Shown here one piece after another: positions 41,679-50,867 of a stretch of DNA of 64,000 bases. Origin of the DNA: Bacteroidota bacterium (GTDB lineage: Bacteria > Bacteroidota > Bacteroidia > Chitinophagales > Chitinophagaceae); NCBI GenBank assembly GCA_947476145.1, contig CANJPH010000002.1, positions 1-64,000 on the forward strand, given 5' to 3'. The translations under genes were made by a program, and so were the position numbers. Numbering within the stretch: the stretch's first letter is position 1; each line of letters starts with the position of its first letter. Under the pieces are notes generated by a model, which worked only from the letters and a program-made list of their open reading frames with translations, made no database searches and was not told where the DNA came from.

Positions 41679-43538
41679 TTAGTTATTTAGCACGGGTAAT
41701 TGAATAATTGAAGCACCATGGTATATTTTAATAGTTGCTTTTTGAAAATCACTGTCTTTCGCTGTATAGATGTTTACAAATTTTTGTGGATTGCGATCTA
41801 CTAACGGGAACCAGCTACTTTGAATTTGAATCATCATGCGATGTCCCTTTTTAAATTGATGTGCAATATCAGGTAAAGTAAATTTTACTTCTGTGGGTTG
41901 ATTGGGAACAAATGCTTCGGGGTTCTCAAAACTATTTCTAAACTTGCCACGCATTACTTCACCACGCACTAGCATTTGATAGCCATTCATAACATGATTG
42001 GTAGGGTTTGCGTTTTCAAAATTGTCTGGAAATACATCAATAACTTTTACAATAAAATCTGCATCAGTCCCAGACATAGCAACCATTAAGTCTGCTACCA
42101 CAGGGCCTGCTAAAGTAATATCATTTTCTAAAATAGGTGTTTGATAAACCAATACGTCGGGGCGTCTTGCAGCAAAGCGTTGATCGTCGGTCATGTATTC
42201 CTGCGTGCGTCCGCTGTGAATTTCAGGCACATAAGGAACAGGTTTTGCTGGATCACTTATATATTCATCATAAGCGCTGGCATCATTTGCTTTTGATATT
42301 TGTGTTGTTGCCAAACTAAAACTTCCATTTTTTCCTAATGCATAGTTAGTCATTTTCATATTTGTTGCCGGCCACTGTGAAAATGTTTTCCATTCGTTGG
42401 CGCCACTTATAAAAATATTCGCTTCTTTAATTTGATCTACCGATCCTTTATTTTTTAAATAGTAATTAAAGAAAGGCAGTTCCATATTTTTTCCAAACCA
42501 CTCACTGGTATTGGAACCAAATTGTGCGTTGCCTAAATAACTTCCATCACTACGACCCCATTGCCCATGATGCCATGGCCCCATGACAATTTTATTATTA
42601 TTTTTTGCTTTGGCCTCAATAGATCTATATAAATTCCAAGCACCATAACAATCCTCCGCATCAAATAATCCTCCAACAATTAAAGTGGCTACATTATTAT
42701 TGATATCCTGCACATTGCTTCTTGCATTTCTAGTTTTCCAAAACGCATCATAGTTTGGATGATTCATTAAATCCTTCCAAAACGCAATGCTGTCTCCCAT
42801 CAATTTTGTAAAGTTGTTAAGTGCACCGGTTTTTAAATAAAAATCATAATTGTCTTTTGTAGGAAAAGAAAATCCACTAGGTCCAACAGTTGTGGGTTTA
42901 GGACGAGGCTTACCAAATCCTGAATAAAAACCAAAGGCATCCATCAACATAAAGGCGCCGTTGTGGTGGAAATCATCGCCTAAAAACCATTCGCTTACGG
43001 GTGCTTGCGGGCTCGCCGCTTTTAAGGCAGGGTGGTTACTATGTGCCGCCATGTTTGCATAAAATCCTGGGTAAGAAGTTCCAAATACACCCACATTTCC
43101 ATTGTTATTAGGGATATTTTTTACCAACCAATCAATGGCATCATAGGAGTCGCTAGCTTCGTCAATTTCATTTGCCTTTTTGTTAGGGTTATAAGGGCGT
43201 ACGTCTTCAAAAACACCTTCACTCATCCAACGACCGCGTACGTCCTGCGTAACTAATATGTAATTTTCTTTTAAAAAGTATTTTCTAGGTGAGTTCCAAT
43301 AACCTGCGAAAGTATTTTCACCATAGGGTGCACAGGAGTAGGGCGTTCTAACAATTAAAATAGGATGTTTTTCACTAGCATCCTTTGGGGCATAAATATT
43401 GGTAAATAGTTTTACACCATCACGCATTGGTACCATCACTTCTTTTTTGGTATAGTTATTTACAATCCAAGTTGAATCCTCGTTTTGTGCCTTTGCAAAT
43501 AAGGGCAGTAGAAATAATACAATCAATAATTTTTTCAT
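41679..43538 (-). CDS. CocE/NonD-family X-Pro dipeptidyl-peptidase-like hydrolase
   Basis: The 619-residue exported enzyme has a signal peptide (MKKLLIVLFLLPLFAKAQ) and an alpha/beta-hydrolase domain with VPMRDGVKLFTNIYAP, VTQDVRGRWMSEG and the nucleophile motif VFGTSYPGFY (S155). GPWHHGQWGRSDGSY carries the catalytic His. A jelly-roll C-terminal domain contains FPDNFENANPTNHVMNGYQMLVRGEVMRGKFR. Family members cleave acyl esters or proline-containing peptides. It is probably in the periplasm. Confidence 0.88.
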   Translation of the reverse strand: MKKLLIVLFLLPLFAKAQNEDSTWIVNNYTKKEVMVPMRDGVKLFTNIYAPKDASEKHPILIVRTPYSCAPYGENTFAGYWNSPRKYFLKENYILVTQDVRGRWMSEGVFEDVRPYNPNKKANEIDEASDSYDAIDWLVKNIPNNNGNVGVFGTSYPGFYANMAAHSNHPALKAASPQAPVSEWFLGDDFHHNGAFMLMDAFGFYSGFGKPRPKPTTVGPSGFSFPTKDNYDFYLKTGALNNFTKLMGDSIAFWKDLMNHPNYDAFWKTRNARSNVQDINNNVATLIVGGLFDAEDCYGAWNLYRSIEAKAKNNNKIVMGPWHHGQWGRSDGSYLGNAQFGSNTSEWFGKNMELPFFNYYLKNKGSVDQIKEANIFISGANEWKTFSQWPATNMKMTNYALGKNGSFSLATTQISKANDASAYDEYISDPAKPVPYVPEIHSGRTQEYMTDDQRFAARRPDVLVYQTPILENDITLAGPVVADLMVAMSGTDADFIVKVIDVFPDNFENANPTNHVMNGYQMLVRGEVMRGKFRNSFENPEAFVPNQPTEVKFTLPDIAHQFKKGHRMMIQIQSSWFPLVDRNPQKFVNIYTAKDSDFQKATIKIYHGASIIQLPVLNN

Positions 43539-43596
43539 AACTCGTTTTTTATAATTAGAAATTTATTTTTTATGTCAATTTTTTTAGGTGCTTAAT

Positions 43597-44559
43597 TTAA
43601 TGAGTGGGTGCTGCAAACCATTCTCCAAATTTGGAAAGGTCTACATTGCCTCCTGTCAAAATAATGCCCACTTTTTTTCCTTTAAATATTTCAGGATTTT
43701 TTAAAGCTGCGGCAAATGGAACCACACAACTTGGCTCTACTACAATTTTCATTCTTTCATAAATTAATCTGAGAGCTGCTTTAATTTCATCTTCAGTTAC
43801 TAATATAATATCAGTAACATGTTCTTTAATAATACGAAGTGTTCTTTCGCTTAATGTTGTTAAAAGCCCGTCTGCAATGGTATTGACAAAGGGCGCTTTC
43901 TCCACTTTGCCAGATTTAAAACTTAACACGGCATCTGCCGCTCCTACTGGCTCTCCTGCGAATACTTGTAATGATGGTTTAAAAAAATGCGCACCCAAAC
44001 AAGTGCCAGATAATAAACCACCACCACCCACTGGTGTGATGACAATATCTAAATCAGGAACTTCTTCTATTAATTCTTTTACACAGGTGGCTTGTCCTTC
44101 AATCACATCATCGTTGTCATAGGGATGAACAAATGTGGCTCCTGTTTTATCTACTATATTTTGTAAAGTTTCTTCCCTTGCTTGTTGATTGGGTGCGCAC
44201 ATAATGACTTCTGCACCATATCCTTTTACTGCATTCACTTTTACTTGCGGGGAAGTGCTTGGCATTACGATGTAAGCTTTAGTGCCTAATAATTTTCCTG
44301 CAAATGCCATGGCTTGTGCATGATTACCTGAAGAATGTGTTGCCACTCCTTTTGCCAATTGCTCTGAACTTAATTTTAAACTTGCATTCATGCCACCTCT
44401 TATTTTAAAGGCTCCAATTTTTTGGAAGTTCTCACACTTAAAATAAAATTCTATTCCACTTAGTGCATTAATACTTTGGTTGGTAAGCACTGGCGTTTTA
44501 TGGATATAGGGTTTTATCCGATCCGCTGCAGCTTGAATAGAATCTTTGGAAATTTTCAT
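43597..44559 (-). CDS. PLP-dependent threonine/serine dehydratase
   Basis: The 320-residue cytosolic enzyme has the PLP lysine in KIGAFKIRGG (K52). HSSGNHAQAMAFAG, VITPVGGGGLLSGTCLG (phosphate-binding loop) and VEPSCVVPFAA near the end are also present. There is no C-terminal ACT-like regulatory domain, so it is the short catabolic type (TdcB-like) or a serine racemase-like enzyme. It would convert threonine or serine to a 2-oxo acid and ammonia. Confidence 0.85.
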   Translation of the reverse strand: MKISKDSIQAAADRIKPYIHKTPVLTNQSINALSGIEFYFKCENFQKIGAFKIRGGMNASLKLSSEQLAKGVATHSSGNHAQAMAFAGKLLGTKAYIVMPSTSPQVKVNAVKGYGAEVIMCAPNQQAREETLQNIVDKTGATFVHPYDNDDVIEGQATCVKELIEEVPDLDIVITPVGGGGLLSGTCLGAHFFKPSLQVFAGEPVGAADAVLSFKSGKVEKAPFVNTIADGLLTTLSERTLRIIKEHVTDIILVTEDEIKAALRLIYERMKIVVEPSCVVPFAAALKNPEIFKGKKVGIILTGGNVDLSKFGEWFAAPTH

Positions 44560-44898
44560 TGCCCCGAATTTTGATATGAATGTAATAAATTATCAAACGA
44601 GGGCTCAAAGAATTACAGCAACCCCAACAGTGGATTTTAGGCACCAACCGGTCGTTTTTCACCTTTTTTGAGATATGAGTACCTATTTAAAGAAATAAAG
44701 TAGACGATTTCAATGTAAAATATTGTAAATGAATTAGTTATGTAAAAAATAAATCCATAACACATATAAAGAAGTCTATAAAAATGGTAGAAATTTATTT
44801 TAAATTCAGTTAAGTTACATTGCAATATGTTAATAATATCTTAATTTAGTAGCTCTTGTAATACAAGAAAAATCAGTTTAAAAAAAATTCAAACAAGT
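44560..44898 (+). other. Intergenic region upstream of the SusC gene
   Basis: The 339-bp gap is very A+T-rich. I see no gene, RNA or -7 consensus in it. Its only clear structure is the 15-bp palindrome at 44854-44868. It contains the leader of the SusC/SusD operon and the upstream region of the dehydratase gene. Confidence 0.5.
44854..44868. promoter_or_regulatory. Palindrome before the SusC gene
   Basis: TCTTGTA-A-TACAAGA is a perfect 7+1+7 palindrome ending 30 bp before the ATG at 44899. It may be an operator or a leader hairpin of the SusC/SusD operon. Confidence 0.4.
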
Positions 44899-47800
44899 AT
44901 GAGAAAAAAACTTTTATGGAGCTTACTTGCATCGTGCCTATTTTTTGGTACGGCAATGGCCCAAAATTCTACCGTTAATGGTAGAGTAACTGACGAAAAA
45001 GGAGATCCAATTGTTGGAGCGACTATTCAAGTTAAAGGAGCAAAAGGTGGAACTACATCAAATAATGATGGTGTTTTCACAATTAAAGCTGCGAATGGTG
45101 CATCTATAACAATACAAGCACTTGGTTTTGAAACCAAAACCGTTGCTGCCGCTGCAAACCTAAACGTTAAATTAGTCACAGATGTGAAAGCATTATCTGA
45201 GGTGGTTGTAACGGGTTTTGGTGGATCATTAATTAAAAAAGAATTAACAGGTAATATTGCCCGCGTTAAAGGAAAGGATATCGAGTATATGCCTACACCA
45301 AGTGTGGATGCTGCTTTGCAAGGTAAAGCTGCCGGTGTATTTGTAAATAGCCAATCTGGTAAATTAGGTCAAGCGGTAACAGTGAGAATTAGAGGTAACT
45401 CTTCTATTTCTGCTTCTAGCCAACCCTTATATGTATTAGATGGTATTCCAATTACTTCTCAAGACCAATCTACTTATGGTGGTGACATGAACCCATTAAC
45501 AGATTTGAACCCAAATGATATTGAATCTATTGAAGTTTTAAAAGACGCCTCTGCAGGTGCGATCTATGGATCACGTGCTGCGAATGGTGTGGTTTTAATT
45601 ACCACCAAAAGAGGTAGAGCTGGAAAAACTCAAATTACGCTTAACCTACAAAGTGGTCAATCAGAAGCAACTAAAAGAGTTAGAATGTTAAACTCAACTG
45701 AGTATAACGAATTAGCAATGGAAGCTGCAAAGTATTCTGATGACGCTGAAAGTATTCCTTATGACGATCCTTATAGCTATACACAATACATGAAGGATAT
45801 CATGAGTTACCATAGTTATGGTCAATGGGATAAAGACAAAGCTAAATCATACGATTGGCAGGATCAGGCTTTTCAAACAGGCCAATATCGCCAAGCGGAT
45901 TTACAAATTAAAGGTGGTAATGATAAAACTAAATTCTTTTCTTCTTTCCAACATTTAGACCAAGGTGGTACAATTCGTAGTAATGAATTGAGCAGAACAA
46001 CAGGTCGTTTAAATGTGGATCAAAAAGCAAATGATTGGTTAGATTTAGGCGTTTCTTTAAGCTTATCTAGAATTTATAACCGTCGTTTACCAGGTGATAA
46101 TGCGTTCTCCAACCCATTACAATCTGCGGCTTTATTACCAATGTCACCGTTCTTGGATCCAACAACTGGCTTACCAAATGGTACGCCTCCAGGAGATGTG
46201 AATGTTGGTTTATATTTTAACCCAAGAATTCAAATTGACTACGCAAAATATACCCAAGACGTTTATAGAACTTTTGGTAATACTTATTTCAAAGCGAAAT
46301 TATTACCAGGTTTAACTTTCCAAACTGAATTTGGTTTAGACTTCTTAAGCCAAAATGAAGAGCGTTATTATCAAACACAAGCTGTTAGAAATACGAGTTC
46401 TCCAAGAGGTGAAGGTGTGAATACGGGTGCGTTTATTACGAACTACAACACCAATAGTTATTTTAACTATAACAAACTAACTGCTAAGCATAATTTTGCT
46501 GCAACTTTAGGTATGCAATATCAACAATCTCAAGCGAAATATAACAGTGTTACTGGTACTGATTTCCCTTCAGATTCATATCAAAAAATTGCTAGTGCGG
46601 CTACTAAAGCAGGCGGTAGTTCTTCTCAATCAGATTTCAGATTCTTATCTTATTTCTTAAGATCTAATTATACTTATGACGAAAAGTATATTATTTCTGC
46701 AAGTGGTCGTATGGATGCCTCTTCTAGATTTGGTAAGAATTCAAGAACTGGTTTCTTCCCAGCGGTTTCTGCGGGATGGATCTTGTCTAATGAGAAATTC
46801 TTAAGCACTAATAAATATTTGAGCTTCTTAAAATTAAGAGCTTCTTATGGTATCGTGGGTAACTCCGAAATTGGTAACTTCCCTCAAATGGGCTTGTTTA
46901 CTGGTGATGCGGGTTATGCTGGTAATGCTGGTCAAAGACCTTCTCAATTAAGAAATGATGACTTAAGATGGGAAACAACAAATCAAGTTGACGTAGGTAT
47001 TGATTTTGGTTTATTCAATAATAGAATCTCTGGAGAAATTGACTACTACGTTAAGAGCACAGATGGTTTATTGTTAAACGTAAATATCCCTGCTACCACT
47101 GGTTTCTCTAGCATGGTAAAGAATATTGGTAAATTAGAGAACAAAGGATATGAATTTGTATTGAATACTCAAAACTTAGTGGGTGCCTTTAAATGGACAA
47201 CTAACTTTAATGTTGCATTAAACCAAGGTAAGGTTACCGATATCCAAGGTCAAGTAATTGAAGGTGGTGTGGGTAGCATGAACCGTGTTCAAGAAGGTTA
47301 TGCAATTGGAGTTTATTATACTGCAGAGTGGGCTGGTGTTGATCCTGCAAATGGTAATGCATTATGGTATAAGAATACAAAAAATGCAGATGGTACCATT
47401 GACAGAACTACAACAAGTGTATTTAGCCAAGCTACAAGAGTAGTAACAGGTAATCCTAACCCAGATGTAATTTTAGGTTTAACCAACTCATTCTCATATA
47501 AAGGATTTGACATGTCCATTTTCTTTAATGGTGTGTTAGGTAACGAAAATAACATTTACGGTATGGGTCGTTACTCTTCTGCAAGTATGCGTTATGAGGA
47601 TAACCAAACTTATGATCAAATGGCACGTTGGCAGAAGCCTGGAGATATCACAAATATCCCACAAGCTAGATTGTTCTACAACAATGGTGCTCAAATTAGT
47701 AGTCGTTATATTGTGGATGGTTCTTACATCCGTTTAAGAACAGCTTCAATAGGCTATACTTTTGATGCTAAGAAATTAAGCAAGTTTAAGCTTGAAAAGT

Positions 47801-47967
47801 TGAGAGTTTATGTATCTGGACAAAATTTATTAACCTTCACAAAGTATCCATATTGGGATCCAGAGGTTAATGCTGATGATTTTGATTCAAATATTGCAAA
47901 AGGCAATGACTTTTATACACCGCCACAACCAAGAACAATATTGTTTGGCGTAAACATTAATTTCTAA
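44899..47967 (+). CDS. SusC/RagA-family TonB-linked outer-membrane receptor
   Basis: The 1022-residue protein has a signal peptide (to about 22) and a carboxypeptidase-regulatory-like domain (NGRVTDEKGDPIVGATIQVKG). A TonB-box-like SEVVVTGFGG and a plug with PLYVLDGIPI and EVLKDASAGAIYGSRAANGVVLITTKRG follow, then a large barrel ending VNINF. This is the full SusC signature. It imports oligosaccharides or peptides with its SusD partner. The adjacent genes give no substrate clue because there is no glycosidase in the operon. Confidence 0.95.
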   Translation: MRKKLLWSLLASCLFFGTAMAQNSTVNGRVTDEKGDPIVGATIQVKGAKGGTTSNNDGVFTIKAANGASITIQALGFETKTVAAAANLNVKLVTDVKALSEVVVTGFGGSLIKKELTGNIARVKGKDIEYMPTPSVDAALQGKAAGVFVNSQSGKLGQAVTVRIRGNSSISASSQPLYVLDGIPITSQDQSTYGGDMNPLTDLNPNDIESIEVLKDASAGAIYGSRAANGVVLITTKRGRAGKTQITLNLQSGQSEATKRVRMLNSTEYNELAMEAAKYSDDAESIPYDDPYSYTQYMKDIMSYHSYGQWDKDKAKSYDWQDQAFQTGQYRQADLQIKGGNDKTKFFSSFQHLDQGGTIRSNELSRTTGRLNVDQKANDWLDLGVSLSLSRIYNRRLPGDNAFSNPLQSAALLPMSPFLDPTTGLPNGTPPGDVNVGLYFNPRIQIDYAKYTQDVYRTFGNTYFKAKLLPGLTFQTEFGLDFLSQNEERYYQTQAVRNTSSPRGEGVNTGAFITNYNTNSYFNYNKLTAKHNFAATLGMQYQQSQAKYNSVTGTDFPSDSYQKIASAATKAGGSSSQSDFRFLSYFLRSNYTYDEKYIISASGRMDASSRFGKNSRTGFFPAVSAGWILSNEKFLSTNKYLSFLKLRASYGIVGNSEIGNFPQMGLFTGDAGYAGNAGQRPSQLRNDDLRWETTNQVDVGIDFGLFNNRISGEIDYYVKSTDGLLLNVNIPATTGFSSMVKNIGKLENKGYEFVLNTQNLVGAFKWTTNFNVALNQGKVTDIQGQVIEGGVGSMNRVQEGYAIGVYYTAEWAGVDPANGNALWYKNTKNADGTIDRTTTSVFSQATRVVTGNPNPDVILGLTNSFSYKGFDMSIFFNGVLGNENNIYGMGRYSSASMRYEDNQTYDQMARWQKPGDITNIPQARLFYNNGAQISSRYIVDGSYIRLRTASIGYTFDAKKLSKFKLEKLRVYVSGQNLLTFTKYPYWDPEVNADDFDSNIAKGNDFYTPPQPRTILFGVNINF

Positions 47968-47986
47968 TTTGTTAATAATGAATTTT

Positions 47987-49375
47987 ATGAAAATATATAA
48001 TAAAACAATAAACAAATACTTAATTGCTATTTTGTTTACAAGCGTACTTGCTACGGCTTGCGAAAAGCGTCTGGACGTATTCCCGACTTCGAGTATTTCT
48101 GATTCCAAAGCGCTTCTTTCAGAAGGAGATGTATTAGTTACATTGATTGGAACCTATGATGGAGCGCAAGCCGCTACCGTTTACGGTGGAGATATCATGG
48201 TATTGAATGAGTTAATTGGCAATGGTGAGAATATTAATTTCACTGGAACTTTTGCAGGCTTAGCAGATGCCTATAAGGCGCAAATGACTGCAAACAACGG
48301 AAATGCATCTGGTACATGGGCATCAGCTTACACTACGATTAATCGTGCCAATAATGTTTTATCTGCGCTTGATAAAGTAACTTCTTCGGCTACAAAAAAG
48401 AGTAGCGTAGAAGGAGAAGCCCTTTTCTTAAGAGGCTCTCTTTATTTTGAATTGGTAAAATTATTCGCTAAGCCAGTTGGCGATGGCGACTATGCTGCGA
48501 ATCCAGGTGTGCCATTGGTATTAACACCAACAGGGAATGTAAGCGAAGCGGATTATAAAGCAAGAGCAACCGTGAAAGCAGTGTATGATCAAGTGATTGC
48601 TGACTTAACAAGAGCTGAATCTTTATTGCCATCTTCAAATGGTATCTATGCAACAAAATGGTCAGCAGCTGCTCAATTATCAAGAGTACACTTAATGTTA
48701 AAAAATTATGCCGAAGCTGGAGCTGCAGCCAACAGAGTTATTACTGGAAGCGGTAAAAGCTTAGCTTCTGATATTGACAAAAACTGGTTTACATATATTT
48801 ATAATGGCGGAACAACACCAGGCGAATATTTATTTTCTATAAAAGTAACTGCGCAAGATGGTACCAATGCCTTAAGTACTTATTTTGGAAGAACCATTAG
48901 TGGTATTTCTGGATCTGCAGGAAGAAGTGATTGTAAAATTAAAGCAGCCCACTTCACTCAATATGAAACAGGCGACAAAAGAAAAGACTTTTTTGTTTTG
49001 TCAGGCGGCAACTATTACACAAAGAAACACTTAGATCGTTTAGGAGATGTACCAGTGGTGCGTTTATCTGAAATGTATTTAACAAGAGCGGAAGCGAATG
49101 TTAGAAACAACACAAGCGTAGGTGCAACACCATTAGCTGACGTGAATGCGATTCGTACTCGTGCCGGCTTGCCTGCTTTAACCACAGCTACATTAGCTGC
49201 TGTATTAAAAGAAAGAAAGTTAGAATTAGCTTTTGAAGGACAAGGTTTGCCTGATGCTAAAAGATTACAAAATAATGTAGGCTTATTGTCTTGGAATGCT
49301 CCAAATTTAATTATGCCTATCCCTCAAAGAGAGATGGATGTAAATAAGAAGTTAGTTCAAAACGCAGGTTATTAA
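47987..49375 (+). CDS. SusD/RagB-family surface lipoprotein
   Basis: I use the ATG at 47987 (an in-frame ATG at 47978 is possible). The product of about 462 residues has a lipobox (TSVLATACEKRLDV) and SusD features: FPTSSISDSKALL, WASAYTTINRANNVLSAL, ALFLRGSLYFELVKLFAKP, an internal TPR-like helical region, and a C-terminal VVRLSEMYLTRAEANVR plus ELAFEGQG-LPDAKRL. SusD captures substrate over the SusC barrel at the cell surface. The gene begins 19 bp after susC. A terminator follows. Confidence 0.93.
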   Translation: MKIYNKTINKYLIAILFTSVLATACEKRLDVFPTSSISDSKALLSEGDVLVTLIGTYDGAQAATVYGGDIMVLNELIGNGENINFTGTFAGLADAYKAQMTANNGNASGTWASAYTTINRANNVLSALDKVTSSATKKSSVEGEALFLRGSLYFELVKLFAKPVGDGDYAANPGVPLVLTPTGNVSEADYKARATVKAVYDQVIADLTRAESLLPSSNGIYATKWSAAAQLSRVHLMLKNYAEAGAAANRVITGSGKSLASDIDKNWFTYIYNGGTTPGEYLFSIKVTAQDGTNALSTYFGRTISGISGSAGRSDCKIKAAHFTQYETGDKRKDFFVLSGGNYYTKKHLDRLGDVPVVRLSEMYLTRAEANVRNNTSVGATPLADVNAIRTRAGLPALTTATLAAVLKERKLELAFEGQGLPDAKRLQNNVGLLSWNAPNLIMPIPQREMDVNKKLVQNAGY

Positions 49376-49410
49376 TTCTATTAGAAGGAATAATCTAACT
49401 TAGCATATTT

Positions 49411-49458
49411 AAAAAATGCCCTCTTAAAGTTTCAACTTTTTGGGGGCATTTTTATTTT
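49411..49458 (+). terminator. Intrinsic terminator after the SusC/SusD operon
   Basis: AAAATGCCC pairs with GGGCATTTT, with an internal AAAGT/ACTTT stem, followed by T residues. It closes the operon. Confidence 0.85.
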
Positions 49459-49501
49459 AGCCTTGTTTTTGTATTTGCACTTCTTTTCCTATCTTAACGC
49501 A

Positions 49502-50821
49502 ATGCAGGAGACTAAAAAACAATTGGGATTATGGACAAGCACTTCGCTTGTTGTTGGCAATATGATTGGCGCTGGCGTTTTTATGATGCCTGCCGCACTT
49601 GCCAAATTTGGTGGGATCAGTTTATTGGGTTGGGTTTGTTCTGCCATAGGTGCTTTTTTAATTGCTAAAGTATTTGCACACCTGTCAAAATTATTACCCG
49701 CCGCAGATGGAGGTCCTTACGCTTACTCGCAAAAAGGATTGGGAGATTTTGCTGGCTTCTTAGTGGCCTGGGGTTATTTGGTTTCAGTGTGGTGTACCAA
49801 TGCAGCTATTACCGTTTCTTTTATAAGTGCCATGAGTACTTTTATTCCTGCATTGGCAATCAATCCTTATTTAGCCATTGGTGTTGGACTTGCCACTATT
49901 TGGTTTTTATCTTGGATTAATTCTTTGGGTATTTTAACATCCGGAATTTTACAATTAATTACTACCATTCTTAAAATTGTACCCATTGTACTCATTGGCT
50001 TAGTGGGATTATTTTATATGCAGTGGAATAACTTCTTGCCTTTTAATGCAAGCGGCACTTCTACTATTGCAGCCATTACCGCCACTACGACTTTAACTTT
50101 TTTTGCTTTCTTAGGCATTGAGTGCGCAACCATCCCATCGGGTAGTGTGGCAAATTCAGCAACTACCGTGGCAAAGGCAACTACTTTAGGAACACTTATT
50201 GCCACCATCGTTTATATATTAGGTACTGTAAGTGTGATGGGGATGATACCTGCGGTGCAATTAAAAAACAGTGTTACCCCTTTTGCTGATGCAGCCGTTT
50301 TGATTTGGGGGCAGGGTGCTAAGTATTGGGTTAGTGCAGGGGTAGCTATTTCTGCATTTGGAGCATTAAATGGTTATATTTTGATACAAGGACAAATGCC
50401 CTATGCTGTAGCCAAAGATCAATTGTTCCCGCAAATTTTTACGCGTAAAAATGATAAAGGTGTTCCAGTTTATGGAATTGTCATATCCAGTATTTTTGTT
50501 TCCGCATTTATGGCCATGAATTATACCAAAGGTTTGGTAGAACAGTTTCAATTTTTAATTTTACTCACTACTTCCACCATTTTAATTCCCTATATTTTTT
50601 GTACTGCTTCCTATTTATTAATACGATTGCGTGTTGCAGGCATTACTAAAAATATTTTTACAGGGGCGATTGTATTGGCGACATTAACATTTTTATTTTG
50701 CATTTGGATCATGCTAGGCTTAGGCTACGAAACCGTTTTCTGGGGTTTTGTACTTACGATGTCGTCAGTACCCATTTATGTTTATGCCATTTGGAAAAGA
50801 GATCAAAAAGAAACAAAATAA
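49502..50821 (+). CDS. APC-family amino acid permease/antiporter (AdiC/PotE-like)
   Basis: Starting at ATG 49502, the 439-residue protein has about 12 membrane helices. The APC signature is in TM1 (VVGNMIGAGVFMMPAALAKFG), with DGGPYAYSQKGLGDFAGFLVAWGYL next and FFAFLGIECATIPSGSVANS in TM6. The overall pattern is close to arginine:agmatine and polyamine antiporters of the APC superfamily. Adjacent is a DDAH-like hydrolase, which supports import of an arginine-type substrate or export of a product. Exchange versus uptake cannot be told. Confidence 0.85.
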   Translation: MQETKKQLGLWTSTSLVVGNMIGAGVFMMPAALAKFGGISLLGWVCSAIGAFLIAKVFAHLSKLLPAADGGPYAYSQKGLGDFAGFLVAWGYLVSVWCTNAAITVSFISAMSTFIPALAINPYLAIGVGLATIWFLSWINSLGILTSGILQLITTILKIVPIVLIGLVGLFYMQWNNFLPFNASGTSTIAAITATTTLTFFAFLGIECATIPSGSVANSATTVAKATTLGTLIATIVYILGTVSVMGMIPAVQLKNSVTPFADAAVLIWGQGAKYWVSAGVAISAFGALNGYILIQGQMPYAVAKDQLFPQIFTRKNDKGVPVYGIVISSIFVSAFMAMNYTKGLVEQFQFLILLTTSTILIPYIFCTASYLLIRLRVAGITKNIFTGAIVLATLTFLFCIWIMLGLGYETVFWGFVLTMSSVPIYVYAIWKRDQKETK

Positions 50822-50826
50822 TTTAA

Positions 50827-50846
50827 ATATTATACTAGTATAATAT
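50827..50846. promoter_or_regulatory. Perfect 20-bp palindrome between permease and DDAH-like genes
   Basis: ATATTATACT and AGTATAATAT form a perfect dyad in the 46-bp gap, starting 5 bp after the permease stop and ending 21 bp before the ATG at 50868. There is no T-tract, so it is not a standard terminator; a dimeric regulator site or a transcript-processing hairpin fits better. Confidence 0.5.
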
Positions 50847-50867
50847 AACAACATTAAATAAGTGAAC

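Noticed and set aside
44637-44825. 62-residue minus-strand frame upstream of susC.
   Set aside because: Very A+T-rich, no domain, no promoter motif; it looks like a chance frame in a regulatory gap.
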